From: Clostridia bacterium
Lineage (GTDB): Bacteria; Bacillota; Clostridia; Oscillospirales; CAG-272
DNA length: 64,000 nt
Direction: 5' to 3'
Assembly (NCBI GenBank): GCA_017937845.1
Contig: JAGBCV010000029.1
Coordinates: 1-64,000, forward strand
The position numbers and the translations under genes are program-made. This document shows, piece after piece, positions 18,088 to 27,517 of the stretch. The notes under the pieces are model-generated. The model worked only from the letters and a program-made list of their open reading frames with translations, was not told the origin of the DNA and ran no database searches. Position 1 is the stretch's first letter, and every line of letters starts with the position of its first letter.

Positions 18088-18187
18088 CCGCCTCCCCTGT
18101 GTAAGGGGAGGCGGTATTGCTTAGAAATTTGTGTGCCAATCCCTCAGTTTCGCTGACGCTCAACAGCTCCCTTTACACAAGGGAGCC
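18088..18187. repeat. GC-rich palindromic repeat, copy 2
   Basis: Second copy of the 9011 family. Left palindrome CCGCCTCCCC-TGTGTAA-GGGGAGGCGG (18088-18114), then the spacer with the family's CCCTCAGTTTCGCTGA motif, then right palindrome AGCTCCCTT-N5-AAGGGAGC (18165-18185) and TTTTG. The 3' end of the GH94 transcript would fold through it, so it can serve as terminator. Confidence 0.8.
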
Positions 18188-18200
18188 TTTTGTTTACTAA

Positions 18201-18292
18201 GAAATTGCCCAAAATCGACCTCGCCGTTTTATTATGCTTGGATATACGAAAAGATGCGGTAGGCGAGCATTTTCGAGTGGGCGTTGCCCACT
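18201..18292 (-). repeat. Nested-stem 95-nt element, copy 3 (inverted)
   Basis: Reverse-oriented copy of the elements at 20412-20506 and 36437-36528. Read on the minus strand: hairpin GTGGGC-AAC-GCCCAC (18291-18277), outer arm GAAAATGC paired with GCAATTTC (18274-18267 with 18208-18201), inner arm CTCGCC/GGCGAG (18220-18225 with 18262-18267 on the plus strand) and the shared AGGTCGATTT motif. Unlike the other copies it lies upstream of a promoter (18306) and points away from the gene. Confidence 0.75.
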
Positions 18293-18305
18293 TTGTATGA
18301 TTTTC

Positions 18306-18334
18306 TTGACATTGTTTGCTTGCTATGCTATAAT
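18306..18334 (+). promoter_or_regulatory. Promoter of the 18358 gene
   Basis: TTGACA (18306-18311), 17-bp spacer, TATAAT (18329-18334): full consensus. It starts only 14 bases past the inverted repeat copy. Confidence 0.9.
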
Positions 18335-18357
18335 GAGCACAGAAATGAGGTGTTTTT

Positions 18358-18819
18358 ATGGCTCAAAATGAAAATATCAAAGAATTGCTTCTCCATTCTG
18401 CGGATATGCGCCATTATGGTATCAAGGCGATCTTATGGGGGAGTATGTTGCTCGTCTTTGGCGGTATGGCATTTTTTGTGTGGCTTGCTTCAGGCGAGGC
18501 ATCGGTGTTTGTTTTGCTTTGCGTGTTTTTGCCGTTCCTTTTGTTTTACTGCGCGCGCATCGTTACGATTTTGAGGCGCAAGAACGAATATTTTCTGACG
18601 GAAGTGGTTTTGGAAAAGCCGTGTCCCGGACCGGATAAGACGATGAGCTTTTCCGTTGCATTTTTAGATGAGGAGGGGCAGACCGTAAAGGCGGAAACGC
18701 GATACGTATTTTTTGCGTATTGGGGCAAGCCGAATTTCTCGGATTATAACAATCGCCGTGTGCTGATCGCATACCATGCGCCGTCGGGGGACGTGGTGGT
18801 TTTGAAGCTTTTGACTTGA
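18358..18819 (+). CDS. Two-helix membrane protein of unknown function
   Basis: A 153-residue protein with a short cytoplasmic start, two adjacent membrane helices (about 23-43 and 48-68), and a C-terminal soluble domain of about 80 residues rich in beta strands (TMSFSVAFLDEEGQTVKAETRYVF is at 95-118). The topology resembles DUF3592-type or SdpI-adjacent membrane proteins but I see no defining motif. RBS GAGG at 18347. Consensus promoter directly upstream. No terminator apparent before the next gene, which begins 112 bases later. Confidence 0.6.
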   Translation: MAQNENIKELLLHSADMRHYGIKAILWGSMLLVFGGMAFFVWLASGEASVFVLLCVFLPFLLFYCARIVTILRRKNEYFLTEVVLEKPCPGPDKTMSFSVAFLDEEGQTVKAETRYVFFAYWGKPNFSDYNNRRVLIAYHAPSGDVVVLKLLT

Positions 18820-18931
18820 AAAAGTTCTTGAAAAAAATCATTTTTTATGTTGAAATTTGAAACATGATATGATACAATGATAAAATAAGCGGAAAAATAC
18901 CGTTTCGATACCAAGGAAAGGGGGCGGTGAG

Positions 18932-19804
18932 ATGCAAAAAAAGAAATACATACCGCGTGTTTCGGACGTTTTGGGACTTGCCTTGCTTTTGGCGACGGTT
19001 TTGCTTTTTCTTTTTTCGGGCATTACGAACCTTTTCGGTATGTCGACTTGGGAGATCTTCGTGAAATTCCTTTTGGGCTTGCCCGTCTTTTTCGCGCCGC
19101 TTTTCTTCGTGGTCCTTGCGTATCGGTATTTGCATATGTCGATACCCGTTTTGCCGAAATCGCTCGGATATAACGAAAGCGCGATGCTGACGGTTTCTTC
19201 CCTCGGTTTTATCGTGCTGATACAGGTGCTGTACGGCTCCTTGTTCCCGTCGACGACACCCGTCGTCGGTATCGCGGAAACGGATTCCGTATTTGGTTTT
19301 CTGCTTTTGTTTTTTACGTCGGTTGTGATCCCCGCGATCTTGGAGGAGCTTTTCTTCCGCGGCGTGATCCTCCGCACCCTGACGGTCTACCGCGCATTGC
19401 TGGCGATCCTCATCTCCTCCGTCGTGTACGCGCTGATGCATTTTTCCTTGGAGGCGTTTCCGCTCGTCTTTTTCTGCGGATTTCTGATCGGCTCCGTGTA
19501 TTATGCAACAGGGTCTCTCGTGGCGGCGGTCGGCGTGAATCTTTCCGCAAAGGCGGTCTGGTTCCTCTCGGAAACGGTGGGCGTATACGCATCTGGTCAG
19601 TATCCGCTCTTTATGCGCGTTCTCGTTGCTTCCTGCGTGCTTCTTTTGGCGTTCGGACTTCCGTTTTTGAGAAAAACGGTGCGCACGATCTTAGCGGATG
19701 AAGACGACGCTTCCGTTTTGCCGTCCTCACAATTCTGGGGCGTTCCGATCGTACTGTTTCTTATCGTTTCGGTGCTCATTCAGCTTTTGGGCGGCGCGCT
19801 ATAA
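18932..19804 (+). CDS. CPBP-family intramembrane metalloprotease
   Basis: A 290-residue protein with eight or so hydrophobic helices. The CPBP (Abi/Rce1-like) core is visible: motif 1 EELFFRGVILR (about residues 139-149, glutamates and Arg) and motif 2 VVYALMHFSLEAFP (His near 170), followed by a helix with GVNLSAKAVWF (motif with Asn). Such enzymes process prenylated proteins or bacteriocin-type peptides; the target here is unknown. RBS AAAGGGGGCGG. It lies 14 bases upstream of tadA, so the two are probably cotranscribed. Confidence 0.9.
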   Translation: MQKKKYIPRVSDVLGLALLLATVLLFLFSGITNLFGMSTWEIFVKFLLGLPVFFAPLFFVVLAYRYLHMSIPVLPKSLGYNESAMLTVSSLGFIVLIQVLYGSLFPSTTPVVGIAETDSVFGFLLLFFTSVVIPAILEELFFRGVILRTLTVYRALLAILISSVVYALMHFSLEAFPLVFFCGFLIGSVYYATGSLVAAVGVNLSAKAVWFLSETVGVYASGQYPLFMRVLVASCVLLLAFGLPFLRKTVRTILADEDDASVLPSSQFWGVPIVLFLIVSVLIQLLGGAL

Positions 19805-19818
19805 CGGGAGGGCTTGCG

Positions 19819-20301
19819 ATGGAAGAAAGATTTATGAAGGCGGCGCTCTCACAAGCGAAGCTTGCCGCAAAAAAGGGCGAAGTCCCCGTCGGCGCGGTCA
19901 TCGTGCGCGACGGCGAGATCATTGCCCGCGCATACAATACGAGAGAGACCGATAAAAACGCACTTTGCCATGCGGAGATCAAAGCCATCCGCAAGGCGTG
20001 TAAGAAGCTCGGCGGTTGGCGGCTCACCCGCTGTGAGCTTTATGTGACCTTGGAGCCGTGTCCGATGTGCGCGGGGGCGATCGTCAATTCCCGCATCGTT
20101 TCGGTCTACTACGGCGCGTCCGACAAAAAGGCGGGAGCGTTCGGCACGCTTTTTGATATGAACACCATGGGACTCAATCACAAGCCCGAAATTATCGGCG
20201 GAGTGATGGAAAAGGAATGTGCGGGTCTGCTCTTGGATTTCTTTTCGGAGCTCCGAAAACGCAAAAAAGCGGAAAAAATCGCTCAAAAAGCGGAATCTTA
20301 A
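19819..20301 (+). CDS. tadA: tRNA adenosine(34) deaminase TadA
   Basis: A 160-residue zinc-dependent deaminase that converts A34 to inosine in tRNA-Arg(ACG). The motif HAE (His51, Glu53) plus PCPMCAGA (Cys81, Cys84) are the zinc and catalytic residues; VPVGAVIVRDGEIIARAYN and the GAFGTLFDM stretch are TadA-typical rather than nucleoside-deaminase-like. Length is normal. It starts 14 bases after the CPBP gene. The common Firmicutes neighbour ffs/dnaX is not found downstream; instead there is a promoter with the nested-stem element. Confidence 0.95.
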   Translation: MEERFMKAALSQAKLAAKKGEVPVGAVIVRDGEIIARAYNTRETDKNALCHAEIKAIRKACKKLGGWRLTRCELYVTLEPCPMCAGAIVNSRIVSVYYGASDKKAGAFGTLFDMNTMGLNHKPEIIGGVMEKECAGLLLDFFSELRKRKKAEKIAQKAES

Positions 20302-20334
20302 CAGAATTTGACGAGAAATTCACAGAAAATTTAT

Positions 20335-20363
20335 TTGACTTTTGCATATCTTTATGGTACTAT
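20335..20363 (+). promoter_or_regulatory. Promoter of the DUF3048 lipoprotein gene
   Basis: TTGACT (20335-20340), 17-bp spacer, TACTAT (20358-20363). The transcript would start near 20370, placing the whole nested-stem element in the 5' UTR of about 190 bases. Confidence 0.8.
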
Positions 20364-20411
20364 ATATCTATACAGGAAAAATCGAATGGAATGAGTCGGT
20401 TTTTCAAAAAT

Positions 20412-20506
20412 AAAGTGGGCAACGCCCACCGGAAATTGCTCGCCCACCTTAGCCTTCCGCATCTGCAAATAGAGCGAAACGGCGAGGTCGATCTGCGAAA
20501 TTTCCT
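20412..20506 (+). repeat. Nested-stem 95-nt element, copy 1 (in 5' UTR)
   Basis: Hairpin GTGGGC-AAC-GCCCAC (20415-20429), then outer arm GGAAATT (20431-20437) pairing with AATTTCC (20499-20505), and inner arm CTCGCC (20439-20444) pairing with GGCGAG (20481-20486), followed by AGGTCGATCTGCG. Sits between a consensus promoter and the lipoprotein gene's RBS. Shared arms and the AGGTCGAT motif tie it to copies at 18201 and 36437. Confidence 0.8.
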
Positions 20507-20558
20507 ATGGTACAAAAAAAGAAAAAATATCGTTAAAACATGATATGGAGGTAAAAAA

Positions 20559-21824
20559 ATGAAACAGATCATGAAAAGACGTGTTGCAGCCGCACTTGCT
20601 GCAATGATGGCGGTCTCTATGTGCGCGATGTTCACGGGCTGTGATACTCCCGGCGGCGAATCTACATCGGGAAGCACTCCCCTTGCGACCCTTCCCCCTG
20701 TAAGCACCACAGCACCCGACACCCCCGTTGACACCACGACAATTCCCCCCGTGACCGAAACCACGACCACTCCCCAGACACCCGTGACCCCTGTTGGTAA
20801 GTACACAAATCCTCTTACGGGCGAACCCACGGTAAACGACGTTTCCAATCTTCGTCCTCTTGCCATCGTCGTTGACAACAACACCAACGCACACGGCAAC
20901 CAGACAGGTCTTGACCAGGCTGACGTGCTTTACGAAGCACTCGTTGCGCCCGGCATCACCCGTTTCCTCGCAGTATACTCCGATTACAGACTCGTTGACA
21001 CCGTTTGCAACATTCGTTCGGGCCGTGATTATCACCTCGACTGGGCAGCATTCCACAATGCCGTCCTCATGTGCCACGGCGCATCCAACACCGTAAATTA
21101 CGACTTCTATCAGCTCGCCTTGGAACGTCTTGGCAGCCGTTGGGGCTTCATCGATACGCAGTTTGAATACTACTTCTCCTCCACCGAAGCAGGCGTAAAA
21201 TACGGCACCATCGCAAACTGGGGCGACCGTATCGACCTCCGTTACGATACGCTCTTCAAGGCTGACGCTTTGAACGCGCTCCTCGCTTCTCAGAGCTCTC
21301 ACTTCACCTCTAAGGCGAACGGCTCTATGACAGGCTACGCAAAGCAGTCCCTCAAGTTCGTTCCTTACGGCACGGAAAAGGATATGACAGGCGCTTCCTC
21401 TGCGACCACCATCAACTTGAGCTTTGAATGTGAAGGCGCTGTCGGCAGCGAAAAGGTGACCTTTACATACGATTCCGCAACGGGCAAATACCTCCGTTAT
21501 CAGGAAGGCGCAAAGCACGTTGACTCGGAAACAGGCAAGCAGCTCGCGTTCACAAACGTCATCACACTCCTCACAAACGTGGAATGTGTTGCAACGGGCA
21601 TTTCCAACGACCCCTACATGACCCTCGTTGACACTGTAAATCCTCAGGGTCTCGGTTACTACTTCCACGACGGTAAGGTCATCAACATCACATGGTTCTC
21701 CACAGGCAACGATCTCGTTTTGATCGATGCCCTCGGCAACGACCTCACTCTCGCAACCGGTAACACCTATATCGGCTACCTCGATGACAAATTCATCGCA
21801 GGCGGTACACAGTTCTGGAATTAA
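20559..21824 (+). CDS. DUF3048 (YerB-like) lipoprotein
   Basis: A 421-residue surface lipoprotein. Signal peptide with lipobox FTGC (Cys near 28), Thr/Pro-rich linker to about residue 82, then the DUF3048 pattern: NPLTGEP, LRPLAIVVDNN, QTGLDQADVLYEALV, TRFLAVYSDY, NIRSGRDYHLDWA, and a C-terminal subdomain with WFSTGNDLVLID and the terminal GTQFWN. B. subtilis YerB is the known relative; its function is unproven. RBS GGAGG at 20548. Its mRNA carries the nested-stem element. Monocistronic, ended by a terminator at 21833. Confidence 0.92.
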   Translation: MKQIMKRRVAAALAAMMAVSMCAMFTGCDTPGGESTSGSTPLATLPPVSTTAPDTPVDTTTIPPVTETTTTPQTPVTPVGKYTNPLTGEPTVNDVSNLRPLAIVVDNNTNAHGNQTGLDQADVLYEALVAPGITRFLAVYSDYRLVDTVCNIRSGRDYHLDWAAFHNAVLMCHGASNTVNYDFYQLALERLGSRWGFIDTQFEYYFSSTEAGVKYGTIANWGDRIDLRYDTLFKADALNALLASQSSHFTSKANGSMTGYAKQSLKFVPYGTEKDMTGASSATTINLSFECEGAVGSEKVTFTYDSATGKYLRYQEGAKHVDSETGKQLAFTNVITLLTNVECVATGISNDPYMTLVDTVNPQGLGYYFHDGKVINITWFSTGNDLVLIDALGNDLTLATGNTYIGYLDDKFIAGGTQFWN

Positions 21825-21832
21825 ATATTTTG

Positions 21833-21863
21833 AAAGCGGGCATACTCGGTATGTCCGCTTTTT
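21833..21863 (+). terminator. Rho-independent terminator
   Basis: AAAGCGGGCAT (21833-21843) with ATGTCCGCTTTTT (21851-21863), one G-T pair. Confidence 0.85.
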
Positions 21864-21895
21864 GCGGGAAAGTATGATTTTTTTTTACTTACTTC

Positions 21896-21924
21896 TTGAC
21901 ACATAGCGGTCGCTGTGATATAAT
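21896..21924 (+). promoter_or_regulatory. Promoter of the pyrimidine operon
   Basis: TTGACA (21896-21901), 17-bp spacer, TATAAT (21919-21924): full consensus. The 80-base leader (21931-22010) has only a small CCGAA-type hairpin. I see no PyrR-binding loop with antiterminator and terminator, so PyrR attenuation is not supported. Confidence 0.9.
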
Positions 21925-22010
21925 TTTATAAGTAAAACTGAATGTGAAGACGGGGTTTTGAAAAGGACAGGCTTTCGGAACTTCGGTTTTTGCGGAAAGG
22001 ACAATGAAAT

Positions 22011-23252
22011 ATGAATACGGTATTCAAAGATGCGTCGATATATGAAAATGGCAAAATGGTAACTCGCAATGCTGTTTTTGATGGCAAAACTCTTTGTGTT
22101 GAGACCGGCGCGACAAGCGGCGGCGCTTCCGTTTCCGAACTTAACAAGGTGATTATTTTGCCCGGCTTTTGCGATGTGCATGTGCATTTTCGTGAGCCGG
22201 GTTTTTCGTATAAAGAAACGATGGGAAGCGGCAGAGCGGCGGCGGCACACGGCGGATACACCGCGGTATGTACGATGCCGAATCTGAACCCCACACCGGA
22301 TACGCCCGAGCATCTGAAGATGCAGACAGATCTGATCGAGCAGACGGACGGCATTGCCGTCTACCCCTACGGCACCATCACGATGGGCGAGCTTGGACGT
22401 GAACACGCCGAAATGGAAGCCATGGCGGCAAACGTCATCGGCTTTTCCGACGACGGACGCGGCGTACAAAACGACGATATGATGCGCGAGGCGATGCTCC
22501 GAGCGAAAAAGCTCGGCAAGATCATCGCGGCGCATTGCGAAGACAACTCTCTGCTTTTCGGCGGATATATCCACGCGGGCGAATACGCCAAGGCGCACGG
22601 TCACAAGGGTATCTGCTCCGAAAGCGAATGGAAGCAGATCGAACGAGATCTGAAGCTCGTGGAGGAAACGGGATGCAAATATCACGTTTGCCATATTTCC
22701 ACCAAGGAAAGCGTGGCGCTCATCCGCGATGCAAAAGCGCGCGGTCTTGACGTGACCTGCGAAACGGGTCCGCATTATCTCGTTCTGGACGACAGCGACC
22801 TCAAGGAGGACGGCAGATTCAAGATGAATCCCCCTCTCCGCTCAAAAGAGGACAGAGAAGCGCTCATCGCAGGCATTCTCGACGGTACGATCGATATGAT
22901 CGCGACCGACCACGCTCCCCACAGCGCAGACGAAAAATCCCGCGGACTTGCCAAGAGCGCCATGGGCATCGTCGGACTCGAAACGGCGTTCCCCGTGCTT
23001 TACACAAAGCTTGTAAAAACAGGTATCCTGCCCCTTGAAAAATTGGTTTATCTCATGTCGGAAGCGCCGAGAAAACGCTTCGGCATCACGTCTGACGTCG
23101 GCTTCTCCGTCTGGGACGTGGAAAACGCCTACGAGATAGACCCCGAAGCGTTCCTTTCGATGGGACGCGCAACGCCCTTTGCAGGCGATACGGTATACGG
23201 TAAATGTTTAATGACGATATATGGAGGAAAAACGGTATGGCAAAACAAATGA
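22011..23252 (+). CDS. pyrC: Dihydroorotase
   Basis: A 413-residue amidohydrolase that cyclises carbamoyl-aspartate to dihydroorotate, third step of UMP synthesis. Zinc-site motifs are present: CDVHVHFREPGF (about residues 56-67), the later His segments (AAHCEDNSLL; CHISTKES), and ATDHAPHS (Asp/His near 302-309). Length suits the class I (PyrC type III/amidohydrolase) enzymes of Gram-positives. Start at 22011 has AAAGG 10 bases upstream. First gene of the operon; its 3' end overlaps carA by 16 bases, so translation is probably coupled. Confidence 0.95.
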   Translation: MNTVFKDASIYENGKMVTRNAVFDGKTLCVETGATSGGASVSELNKVIILPGFCDVHVHFREPGFSYKETMGSGRAAAAHGGYTAVCTMPNLNPTPDTPEHLKMQTDLIEQTDGIAVYPYGTITMGELGREHAEMEAMAANVIGFSDDGRGVQNDDMMREAMLRAKKLGKIIAAHCEDNSLLFGGYIHAGEYAKAHGHKGICSESEWKQIERDLKLVEETGCKYHVCHISTKESVALIRDAKARGLDVTCETGPHYLVLDDSDLKEDGRFKMNPPLRSKEDREALIAGILDGTIDMIATDHAPHSADEKSRGLAKSAMGIVGLETAFPVLYTKLVKTGILPLEKLVYLMSEAPRKRFGITSDVGFSVWDVENAYEIDPEAFLSMGRATPFAGDTVYGKCLMTIYGGKTVWQNK

Positions 23253-24328
23253 ACAGAAAAATCGTCCTCGCGGACGGAAGCGAATACTACGGATACGGCT
23301 TCGGCGCAAACCTTGACCGTGTTTGTGAGCTCGTTTTCGACACATCTATGTGCGGTTATCAGGAAATCATCTCCGACCCCGCGTATACGGGTCAGATGGT
23401 CCTCATGACCTATCCCTTGATTGGTAACTACGGCATTACCGATGAAGACTACGAATCGAAGAACCCCACCTGCGGCGGTCTTATCGTTCGTGAATATAAC
23501 GACAACCCTTCCAACTTCCGCTATACGAAGACACTTGCGGAAACCATGGAGGAATATGATATCCCCGGCATCGCGGGCTTTGATACCCGTGAACTCACAA
23601 GAAAGATCCGTGACAACGGCAGCTGCAAGGTGCTCATCACCTCTGCCGACACCCCCAAGGAAGAAGCGATGAAGATCCTCGCGGAAACCGAGCTTGCAAG
23701 CGACCTCGTTGCTAAGGTAAGCTGCAAAAAGACATGGTATGCGCGCACCGCAAATCATAAATACAATGTTGTTGCGCTCGACTGCGGCGTTCGCCTCAGC
23801 ACCGTTCACGCGCTCAACTCTCTCGGCTGTAACGTGACCGTCGTTCCTTACAACACCACGGCGGAAGCCATTCTCAGAATGAAGCCCGACGGCGTTCTCG
23901 TTGCGGGCGGCCCCGGCAATCCCGAGGACGTTGCGTTCATCGCGGAAGAGCTCAAAAAGCTTGTGGGCAAGGTCCCGATGTTCGGTACGGCTCTCGGTCA
24001 TGAGCTGATCGGTATGGCGTATGGTGCTACGACCTATAAGCTCAAATTCGGTCATCACGGCGGCAACCATCCCGTGAAAAATCTGGAAACAGGCAATATC
24101 GAAACTGTTTCTCAAAATCATAACTATGCCATCGATGCTGAAAGCGTAAAGGCGACCCGTCTCACCGTTACCCATGTGGATATTTTGGACGGTGTCGTTG
24201 CAGGTCTTGCTTGCAAGGAGGACAAGGTATTCTCCGTTCAGTATCATCCTGCGCTTTCTATCGGTCCCAATGGCAGACTCGGCGCTTATGAACAGTTTAT
24301 CGCCCTTATGAAGAAGGAGGAAATTTGA
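23237..24328 (+). CDS. carA: Carbamoyl-phosphate synthase small subunit, glutaminase triad lost
   Basis: A 363-residue CarA homologue. Start at 23237 (GGAGG 9 bases upstream) rather than 23204. The N-terminal CPSase domain looks normal ([33 protein letters not shown]). The class-I glutaminase domain keeps the fold ([21 protein letters not shown]), but the nucleophile elbow reads FGTALGHE instead of FGICLGHQ, putting Ala252 where E. coli has Cys269, and the triad segment reads QYHPAL instead of HPEA, so Glu becomes Ala339 while His337 stays. NGPGDP is also altered to GGPGNP. It cannot act as a normal glutaminase; it may only stabilise CarB for ammonia-dependent synthesis (inference). Confidence 0.92.
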   Translation: MAKQMNRKIVLADGSEYYGYGFGANLDRVCELVFDTSMCGYQEIISDPAYTGQMVLMTYPLIGNYGITDEDYESKNPTCGGLIVREYNDNPSNFRYTKTLAETMEEYDIPGIAGFDTRELTRKIRDNGSCKVLITSADTPKEEAMKILAETELASDLVAKVSCKKTWYARTANHKYNVVALDCGVRLSTVHALNSLGCNVTVVPYNTTAEAILRMKPDGVLVAGGPGNPEDVAFIAEELKKLVGKVPMFGTALGHELIGMAYGATTYKLKFGHHGGNHPVKNLETGNIETVSQNHNYAIDAESVKATRLTVTHVDILDGVVAGLACKEDKVFSVQYHPALSIGPNGRLGAYEQFIALMKKEEI

Positions 24329-24329
24329 T

Positions 24330-27300
24330 ATGCCTAAGAGACAAGACTTAAAGAAGATTTTGGTTATCGGTTCGGGTCCGATCGTCATCGGTCAGGCGGC
24401 TGAATTTGACTATGCAGGTACACAGGCGTGCCTTGCGCTCCGCGAAGAAGGCTATGAGGTCGTTCTTTGCAACTCCAACCCCGCGACCATCATGACCGAT
24501 ACCACCATTGCAGATAAGATCTACATGGAACCCCTCACACTCGAATATATCGCAAAGATTCTCCGCTACGAACGTCCCGACGCGATCGTTCCCGGTATCG
24601 GCGGTCAGACAGGTCTGAACCTTGCGATGCAGCTTGAAAAGAAAGGCGTTCTCCGCGAATGCGGCGTTGAGCTTCTCGGTACCAAGAGCGACAGTATCGA
24701 ACGCGCCGAGGACAGAGAAGGCTTCAAGAAGCTTTGCGAAGAGCTTGGCGAGCCCGTTCTTCCGTCCCTCATCGCGCACACCGTAGAAGAAGGTCTTGCA
24801 GCGGCTGAAGAGATCGGCTATCCCGTCGTTCTCCGTCCTGCGTTCACCCTCGGCGGTACAGGCGGCGGCTTTGCAGACAATGAAGAAGAATGCAGAGAGC
24901 TCCTCAAAACCGGTCTTGCCCTCTCTCCCGTAACCGAAGTTTTGGTTGAAAAGAGCATCAAGGGCTATAAAGAAATCGAATACGAAGTTATGCGCGACTC
25001 CAACGACACCGCCATCGCCATCTGTAACATGGAAAATATCGACCCCGTCGGTATCCATACGGGCGACTCCATCGTTGTTTGTCCTTGCCAGACGCTCACC
25101 GCAAAGGAAGCGCATATGCTCCGCGAAAGTGCGCTGAAGATCATTCGCGCTTTGAAGGTTGAAGGCGGCTGTAACGTACAGTTCGCGCTCGACCCCCACT
25201 CCTTCCAGTACTATCTCATCGAGGTCAACCCCCGTGTATCCCGTTCTTCCGCTCTCGCTTCCAAAGCCAGCGGTTATCCGATCGCGCGCGTTACCGCGAA
25301 GATCGCAGTCGGCATGACGCTTGACGAGATCATGCTTGCAAACGCTCCCGCGGCTTGCGAACCCGCGCTTGACTACGTCGTTGCAAAGCTTCCGAGATTC
25401 CCGTTTGATAAATTCGCAGATGCCAACAACAAGCTTTCCACCCAGATGAAGGCAACGGGCGAGGTCATGAGCCTTGGCAGAACCATTGAAGAATGTCTTC
25501 TCAAGGCGGTTCGTTCCCTTGAGATCGGTGTTTGCCATCTCTATATGAGCAAATTCGATGATTGGACCGCAGATCAGATGATGGATTATATCAAGATCGG
25601 TACAGACGACCGTATCTACGCCATCGCAGAGCTCATCTCCCGCGGCACCGATATCGGCAGAATCGCGGACGCGACCAAGATCGATATCCTCTTCATCGAA
25701 AAGATCAAGAACGTCATCATGATGGAAGAAGCGCTCTCGGCAGCTCCCATGAACATCGAGGTCCTCAAGGACGCGAAGAAGATGGGCTTCTCCGATAAAT
25801 ATATCGCAAGACTCTGGAAATGCGCGGAGATCGACGTTTATAACGTCCGTATGGCAAACAATATCGTTCCCGTATACAAGATGATCGATACCTGCGGCGC
25901 AGAATTTGCAAGCTACGTTCCGTATTTCTATTCCACCTACGAAAACGAAAACGAATCCATCGTTTCCGATAAGGAAAAGATCATCGTTCTCGGCTCCGGT
26001 CCTATCCGTATCGGTCAGGGCGTCGAATTTGACTATTCCACCGTTCACGCGGTCAAGACCATCAAGGCTTCGGGCTATGAAGCGATCATCATCAACAACA
26101 ACCCCGAAACCGTTTCCACAGACTACACAACGTCCGATAAGCTCTATTTCGAGCCGCTTTGCACAGAGGACGTTATGAATATCATCAACTATGAAAAGCC
26201 GATCGGCGTTATCGCATCTCTCGGCGGTCAGACCGCGATCAACCTCGCAGAACCGCTCCGCGACAGAGGCGTGAAGATCATCGGTACGGACTGCGACGCC
26301 ATCGAAAAGGCAGAAAACAGAGATGCCTTTGAAAAGGTCCTCCGTGAGCTCAACATTCCTCAGCCCGAGGGTCAGGCTGTCACCAAGATCGAAGACGGCG
26401 TTGCGGCTGCCGCAAGAGTCGGTTATCCCGTGCTCGTTCGTCCCTCCTTCGTGCTTGGCGGTCGTGCGATGCAGATCGTTGCGGACGAAGAACAGCTTCG
26501 CCACTACCTCAAAACTGCCGTTGAGATCGACGAAGACAAGCCCGTACTCGTTGATAAGTATATCCAGGGTAAGGAAGTCGAAGTCGACGCAGTATGCGAC
26601 GGCGTAGACGTATTCGTTCCCGGTATCATGGAGCTTGTTGAACGTACAGGCGTACACTCCGGCGACTCCATCAGCGTATATCCCTCCTTCAGTATCTCTC
26701 AGAAGGTAAAAGACACCATTCTCGATTATACCAAGAAGCTCGGTATTGGCATCGGTATCATCGGTCTTTATAACATTCAGTTCATCGTAGATAAGGACGA
26801 AAACGTCTTCATCATCGAAGTAAACCCGCGTTCCTCCAGAACCGTACCGTTCATTTCCAAATCCACAGGTTACAGCCTTGCGGATATCGGTACGCTCGTG
26901 ATCCTCGGCAAATCTCTCAAGGAACAGGGCATCACCTGCATCTATCCCGAAGAGAAGAAGCGTTGCTACGTCAAAGCGCCCGCGTTCTCCTTTGCGAAGC
27001 TCCGCGGTCTTGACGCATACCTCAGCCCCGAAATGAAGTCCACGGGTGAAGCCATCGGTTACGATAACACCATGACCCGCGCGCTTTATAAGGCTCTCAA
27101 GGCTTCCGGCATGAACGTAGCGAACTACGGCACCGTACTTTGCACGCTCGCAGATAAGGATAAGGAAGAAGCGCTTCCGCTTATCCGTCGTTTCTATAAC
27201 CTCGGCTTCAATATCCAGGCGACCGCAGGTACTGCAAAATTCCTCAAGGAAAACGGCATCCGCACACACGCCCTCAAGAAGATCAGCGAAGGCAGCGATG

Positions 27301-27509
27301 AGATCCTCTCCGCGATCCGCCAGGGCTATGTCAACTATATCATCAACACCAGAGATATCCACTCCTTCAAGCACTTGTCCGACGGTCATGCGATCCGTCA
27401 GTGCGCTGTGGAAAACAACGTGACCACCTTTACCGCGCTTGATACCGTAAGAGTTCTTCTTGACGTACTCGAAGAGACCACCCTCGGTATTTCCACCATC
27501 CACGATTGA
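24330..27509 (+). CDS. carB: Carbamoyl-phosphate synthase large subunit
   Basis: A 1059-residue protein of standard length. Two homologous ATP-grasp halves: the first begins [22 protein letters not shown] (residues 8-29, split here by description only) and carries [10 protein letters not shown] and [20 protein letters not shown]; the second begins with [18 protein letters not shown] near 555 and carries [21 protein letters not shown]-terminal MGS-like domain (about 925-1059) is where UMP or ornithine effectors bind in relatives. Makes carbamoyl phosphate from bicarbonate, 2 ATP and ammonia; both active sites look intact. One base after the carA stop. Confidence 0.97.
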   Translation: MPKRQDLKKILVIGSGPIVIGQAAEFDYAGTQACLALREEGYEVVLCNSNPATIMTDTTIADKIYMEPLTLEYIAKILRYERPDAIVPGIGGQTGLNLAMQLEKKGVLRECGVELLGTKSDSIERAEDREGFKKLCEELGEPVLPSLIAHTVEEGLAAAEEIGYPVVLRPAFTLGGTGGGFADNEEECRELLKTGLALSPVTEVLVEKSIKGYKEIEYEVMRDSNDTAIAICNMENIDPVGIHTGDSIVVCPCQTLTAKEAHMLRESALKIIRALKVEGGCNVQFALDPHSFQYYLIEVNPRVSRSSALASKASGYPIARVTAKIAVGMTLDEIMLANAPAACEPALDYVVAKLPRFPFDKFADANNKLSTQMKATGEVMSLGRTIEECLLKAVRSLEIGVCHLYMSKFDDWTADQMMDYIKIGTDDRIYAIAELISRGTDIGRIADATKIDILFIEKIKNVIMMEEALSAAPMNIEVLKDAKKMGFSDKYIARLWKCAEIDVYNVRMANNIVPVYKMIDTCGAEFASYVPYFYSTYENENESIVSDKEKIIVLGSGPIRIGQGVEFDYSTVHAVKTIKASGYEAIIINNNPETVSTDYTTSDKLYFEPLCTEDVMNIINYEKPIGVIASLGGQTAINLAEPLRDRGVKIIGTDCDAIEKAENRDAFEKVLRELNIPQPEGQAVTKIEDGVAAAARVGYPVLVRPSFVLGGRAMQIVADEEQLRHYLKTAVEIDEDKPVLVDKYIQGKEVEVDAVCDGVDVFVPGIMELVERTGVHSGDSISVYPSFSISQKVKDTILDYTKKLGIGIGIIGLYNIQFIVDKDENVFIIEVNPRSSRTVPFISKSTGYSLADIGTLVILGKSLKEQGITCIYPEEKKRCYVKAPAFSFAKLRGLDAYLSPEMKSTGEAIGYDNTMTRALYKALKASGMNVANYGTVLCTLADKDKEEALPLIRRFYNLGFNIQATAGTAKFLKENGIRTHALKKISEGSDEILSAIRQGYVNYIINTRDIHSFKHLSDGHAIRQCAVENNVTTFTALDTVRVLLDVLEETTLGISTIHD

Positions 27510-27517
27510 GGTGTAAT

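Noticed and set aside
20302..20558. SRP RNA (ffs) expected after tadA in many Firmicutes
   Set aside because: The sequence lacks the conserved SRP Alu/S-domain loops (GGAA/GGTG tetraloop setting); instead it holds the nested-stem element.
21925..22010. PyrR attenuator or uracil riboswitch ahead of pyrC
   Set aside because: No antiterminator/terminator pair and no recognisable PyrR loop; only a small hairpin.
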